In this document: piece by piece, positions 61,459 through 64,000 of the stretch | Layout: each line of letters opens with the position of its first letter | Numbering within the stretch: the stretch's first letter is position 1 | Assembly (NCBI GenBank): GCA_016125255.1 | Contig: WGMD01000016.1 | Coordinates: 1-64,000, forward strand | DNA length: 64,000 nucleotides | Direction: 5' to 3' | Source: Planctomycetota bacterium | GTDB lineage: Bacteria > Planctomycetota > Phycisphaerae > Phycisphaerales > Zrk34 | Program-made: the position numbers and the translations under genes | Notes under the pieces: generated by a model | What the model was told of the DNA's origin: nothing | The model's database searches: none | What the model saw: the letters and a program-made list of their open reading frames with translations, nothing else

Positions 61459-61907
61459 CCCGTCGAACGGGCGGCGGGCTCTCCCTGATCACATCCCCTC
61501 CGCGCACCCGCCCGGCAAATCCGCGAAATTCCCCCATCCCCGTGCGCCTCGATTCCCGCAGCAATATCTCACATTTTCGCGCACCACTTCGTCGCTTGAC
61601 GCGCACGGGCGCGCCCGTGCGCACCGGCGCACCGGGGTTGGGCGCGCCGGTGCGCGCGTTTTCAGAACTTATAACACCCGTGCGTCGCCTTCATGCGCCT
61701 TTTGCCTCCCCCGTGCGCTTTTTGCCGCGCCCGTGCGCGAAAAGCGCACTCCCCATGCGCCGCCCTTTGCACATTCTCATTCCGCCCGTAGCGAAGCGCC
61801 GCGACGCCCGTCCTGCGTAGCGCTTCGCGAAGCAGGAAGCCCCGGATAGGATTCCTCATCAGATGTACGCATCTTCCCCGTTCGTTCCTTCATTGCGAGG
61901 ATGACCC
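61459..61907. other. Non-coding, palindrome-rich region
   Basis: No credible gene is seen between the DUF1501 gene and the small gene at 61908. The stretch holds a 22-bp perfect palindrome at 61601-61622, an inverted repeat of 12-base arms at 61619-61630 and 61644-61655 followed by GTTTT, and another with 10-base arms GTGCGCTTTT / AAAAGCGCAC at 61713-61749. The short word CCCGTGCGC occurs several times. It could specify structured RNA, terminators or protein-binding sites. Confidence 0.5.
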
Positions 61908-62255
61908 ATGAACCTCTTCGACTACCTCTTCAACCGCCACGCCCCTTCCCTGGGCCCGTCCCTCGAACAGATGCAACAGCAAAACCGCACCGAGTCCGAC
62001 GCCGCCCGCGCCGCCCGCCTCCGCGACGAAGCCACCCGCGAAGCCCTCAAAATGCGCCTCGACGACCTCGAACACGACGTCGGCTTCCTGACCCTCGCCC
62101 TCGCCTCCCTCCTCTCCGCCCTTCAGGAAAAAGGAACCCTCACCACCGCCGACATCCTCACCGAACTCCAAGCCCTCGACCCCACCGACGGCCACCGCGA
62201 CGGCCGCCTGAGCATCCGCATCCTCAAACGATGTTTGTCTGGGAAAGTGCAATGA
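61908..62255 (+). CDS. Small coiled-coil protein, unknown function
   Basis: The 115-residue protein (MNLFDYLFNRHAPSLGPSL) has an amphipathic helical centre rich in Arg, Ala and Glu (SDAARAARLRDEATREALKM, RLDDLEHDVGFLTLALASLL), likely a coiled coil, and a short C-terminal tail. GAGG lies about ten bases before ATG 61908. There is no signal peptide. A palindromic repeat pair follows the stop codon. No family recognised. Confidence 0.65.
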   Translation: MNLFDYLFNRHAPSLGPSLEQMQQQNRTESDAARAARLRDEATREALKMRLDDLEHDVGFLTLALASLLSALQEKGTLTTADILTELQALDPTDGHRDGRLSIRILKRCLSGKVQ

Positions 62256-62259
62256 TGCG

Positions 62260-62334
62260 TAGGGCGGGTCATCGACCCGCGCGGTTTGTCGTGACCTCTC
62301 GATCCAACGGCGCGGGTCAATGACCCGCCCTACG
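62260..62334. repeat. REP-like inverted pair
   Basis: A 24-base unit starting GTAGGGCGGGTCATCGACCC at 62260-62283 is repeated in reverse at 62311-62334 with one mismatch. Each arm is itself palindromic. This matches the layout of REP/BIME elements. The stop codon of the Rhs fragment lies inside the right arm. Confidence 0.7.
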
Positions 62335-62772
62335 AAACTGATAGGTCAGGGCGCCATCGTCAAGGAGATTGCCGTTGGCGTCGTAGGAAACGTCGTTGCC
62401 GTTGAGCTTGGTGGACTGGTTAAGCTCATTGGGATCGCGGTCATCGGTCGTCGGAGACGTGTCGCCGACGGGGGTGTATTCAGTGTCGGTCCAGTTGCCG
62501 ACGAGGTCGAGGTTGTAGCTGCGCGACATGTCGGCCCCGCGGAGCTTGATTTCGTCGGCGGCAGGGATGGTGATCGTCGAAGGCGGCGACATGCCGGGGT
62601 CGAGCTTGCCGCGCTTCACTTCGAGCAGGCGGTTGGCCGAGTCGTACTGGTCGGCCGGATACAGATGGCTGAAGAGCGGATTATGCAGATGCCGCTCAAA
62701 CAGCCGGTTCGACGCCTTGTCGTAACCCGCCGTGAAGCCGAGGAGGAGTTGGTTGGGGTTAAGTATGCTCAT
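62317..62772 (-). pseudogene. Rhs/YD-repeat core fragment, copy 1
   Basis: The 151-residue frame has Rhs-type repeats: GYDKASNRLFERHL near the start, YDSANRLLEVKRG, and VSYDANGNLLDDGALTYQF near the end. Full Rhs proteins exceed 1000 residues, so both ends are missing. The frame ends inside the REP-like repeat at 62311-62334. Its first 36 residues are nearly identical to a second fragment at 63694-63815. The start overlaps the stop of the preceding AT-rich frame by 14 bases. This is a displaced core fragment, not a working toxin. Confidence 0.7.
62651..62758. repeat. 108-bp direct repeat, copy 1 (Rhs core)
   Basis: It aligns without gaps to 63694-63801, with about five mismatches. It encodes NQLLLGFTAGYDKASN and following residues on the minus strand. 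Confidence 0.85.
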
Positions 62773-63469
62773 TATTTAGTACTCCATCCCATCTTTTTGT
62801 AAGAATTGGCTCGCTCGGCCACGCAAGAATACTAATTTCATTCTGCACATAGACAGAATCGAGCCACTCGCCTACCAGCACAAGGCTTTCTCTCATTTGG
62901 GTTGCAATTTTAAGATCAATTGGCTTTCCAGAAGTTAGCAGCCAGATAGCTGTTTGCACCCTTCCCTGCCAAGCACGAATAGATTTCTGTAGTATTGGAT
63001 TTGGTTCACTTCTCAACATTTGAGCGCATTCGCGAACGCCACTTCTCTGAACTTGCTTGATTACACCGAATCTTCCTTCGAGAACATCCATTGCCTTTTG
63101 TCTTACAGCCTCAGCAAGAAATGCGACGACGCACTCATGTGAGTCACGATAGTTATCGCGATCGATTCTTGGTGGCAATCCTCGCGAATTGAACAACCAA
63201 AACGGCGAATAGGGATTTGTCGGATACCAATGCTGTAGTTTTGAAAACCATTATGGCATGTGCCACCTGCGCGACATCGTAATATCTAGACTGCACGAAT
63301 GTCTGGACACGGAAATTATGACCATTGTCGTCGGGTTGGCATAACTAATTGCCCTCATGTATTTCGTACCCCAGATATCAGGTCCTGCGCAATTACATTC
63401 AGAAACCAAATAGCTGAAATACTTGCAACAGTAAGCTTCAAGATTTTCGATAGATTGGTTCCAATTCAT
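62759..63469 (-). pseudogene. AT-rich interrupted gene, possible immunity-type remnant
   Basis: Two open stretches lie in one frame: 63469-63251 (MNWNQSIENLEAYCCKYFSY) and 63250-62759 (SKLQHWYPTNPYSPFW ... VRQKAMDVLEGRFGVIKQV ... GVLNNEHT). They are parted only by TAA at 63251-63253. The second part has no good start codon (TTG at 63196 would give 145 residues), so it looks like one gene broken by a nonsense change, or a gene cut at its 5' end. GC content is far below the flanks. Its place just before an Rhs core fragment is where immunity genes of displaced Rhs cassettes are found. Function unproven. Confidence 0.5.
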
Positions 63470-63551
63470 TCAAAACAACTCCTACGATTACAGATTATTG
63501 GCCTTCTTCCCCTTCTGCATTATGACGAATATTGAATGGAATTCTAGTTTT

Positions 63552-63685
63552 GTAGGTCCGGGCCAGCCCGGACACGCCTTGCAAACCGGACCTCGAGTTT
63601 TCAATCGATACACTCATTCGCAAGGGTCGCCAACTCAAATGTCCATCAACTCTCGGCTCTCGTGTCCGGGCAGGCCCGGACCTAC
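63552..63685. repeat. REP-like inverted pair
   Basis: A 25-base unit starting GTAGGTCCGGGCCAGCCCGG at 63552-63576 recurs in reverse at 63661-63685 with one central mismatch. Each arm is palindromic. The 84 bases between show nothing recognisable. The right arm cuts the second Rhs fragment. Confidence 0.7.
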
Positions 63686-63693
63686 TTGGCTGA

Positions 63694-63801
63694 TCGGCCG
63701 GATACAGATGGCTGAACAGCGGATTATGCAGATGCCGCTCAAACAGCCGGTTCGACGCCTTGTCGTAACCCGCCGTGAAACCGACGAGAAGTTGATTGGG
63801 G
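63694..63801. repeat. 108-bp direct repeat, copy 2 (Rhs core)
   Basis: This is the partner of 62651-62758. Homology stops at TCGGCCGG on one side and GGGG on the other. Confidence 0.85.
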
Positions 63802-63815
63802 CTTTGGTTAGTCAT
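63694..63815 (-). pseudogene. Rhs/YD-repeat core fragment, copy 2
   Basis: The frame from 63815 reads MTNQSPNQLLVGFTAGYDKA and continues like copy 1 up to PADQ. It then runs into the REP-like arm and unrelated sequence, so only about 40 residues of Rhs core remain. It sits after a short AT-rich membrane-protein frame, mirroring the order at copy 1. Confidence 0.6.
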
Positions 63816-63848
63816 AATGCCGGCAGCAGGAATATTTGAATTAACGTG

Positions 63849-63998
63849 TCACCAAGTCCAAGTTATCAATCCAATAATTACAATTAGAATCGCCACTATC
63901 GGATTGACAATCTTTAAAATAAAACTGGCCCTGTCTGATGTGGCTGGTCTACCTCTAATATATTCCATAAATATATACCAGCAAATTGAAAAAGCCAC
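63849..63998 (-). CDS. C-terminal end of an AT-rich membrane protein, 5' beyond the window
   Basis: A frame open to the window edge reads VAFSICWYIFMEYIRGRPAT and ends with a hydrophobic helix (IVNPIVAILIVIIGLITWTW) before TGA at 63849. The 49 visible residues and low GC make it uncertain. It could be the end of a small membrane or immunity-type protein that precedes Rhs fragment copy 2. Confidence 0.4.
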   Translation of the reverse strand: MAFSICWYIFMEYIRGRPATSDRASFILKIVNPIVAILIVIIGLITWTW

Positions 63999-64000
63999 GA

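Noticed and set aside
61500-61760. CRISPR-like array of GTGCGC words
   Set aside because: Repeats are short, unequally spaced and palindromic, without uniform spacers or cas genes.
61454-61849. Possible 131-residue plus-strand protein
   Set aside because: It runs through the palindrome cluster, has a Pro/Arg/Ser-rich low-complexity translation and no ribosome site.
63299-63535. Plus-strand 78-residue frame
   Set aside because: It lies opposite the AT-rich interrupted gene; neither strand is strong, but the minus strand agrees with the direction of the Rhs fragments.

Overview
The window is high-GC bacterial DNA that reads as Planctomycetota, most likely class Phycisphaerae. The signs are DUF1549/DUF1553 and DUF1501 gene pairs, DUF1570, sulfatases, many pseudopilin-like proteins (FTLIELLVVV leader with an H-x9-DG tail), VPxP-type C-terminal sorting signals, autotransporter-type beta-strand repeat proteins, and ECF sigma factor/FecR pairs. 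No rRNA, CRISPR array, phage or complete insertion sequence was seen. One tRNA gene, tRNA-Arg(UCG), is present.

Layout. 1-6550: two pseudopilins, then ECF sigma factor, FecR anti-sigma, sorting-signal protein, pseudopilin (module A). 6.7-18 kb: housekeeping genes, namely a pair of TM198-like membrane proteins, pheA, a redoxin plus cytochrome c/copper monooxygenase pair, tandem membrane-anchored endonuclease/exonuclease/phosphatase (EEP) paralogues, and clpB behind a 50-bp palindrome. 18-22.4 kb: an Anbu-type proteasome operon (ATP-grasp, alpha-E, Anbu) followed by an acetyltransferase. 22.4-27 kb: GST, murD, small proteins, a DUF1570 protein, tRNA-Arg, DUF423. 27-32.6 kb: a XylR-like regulator divergent from a 1303-residue secreted protein. 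32.6-39.4 kb (minus strand): module B. 39.4-45.5 kb: secreted carbohydrate-related proteins. 45.5-50.7 kb (minus strand): module C. 50.9-55.7 kb: sulfatase, beta-propeller, PPK2, sulfatase. 56.6-61.4 kb: cytochrome c/DUF1549/DUF1553 and DUF1501. 61.4-64 kb: a palindrome-rich, decayed accessory region with duplicated Rhs-core fragments and AT-rich gene remnants.

The most interesting feature is a gene module that occurs three times in the same order: ECF sigma factor, FecR-type membrane anti-sigma factor (overlapping by ATGA), a large secreted protein with a VPxP-RRR tail, and a pseudopilin. In module A the anti-sigma factor and the exported protein carry the same roughly 105-residue extracellular domain. 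In modules B and C the exported proteins share a near-identical C-terminal region. This suggests paralogous cell-surface signalling units in which the sensor may recognise the exported structure it controls.

A second pattern is regulatory. At least eight genes have a TAnnnT box 6-10 bases before the start codon and no Shine-Dalgarno sequence, which predicts leaderless transcripts. A third is a family of GCCGCTCGCGGC palindromes placed just after stop codons.
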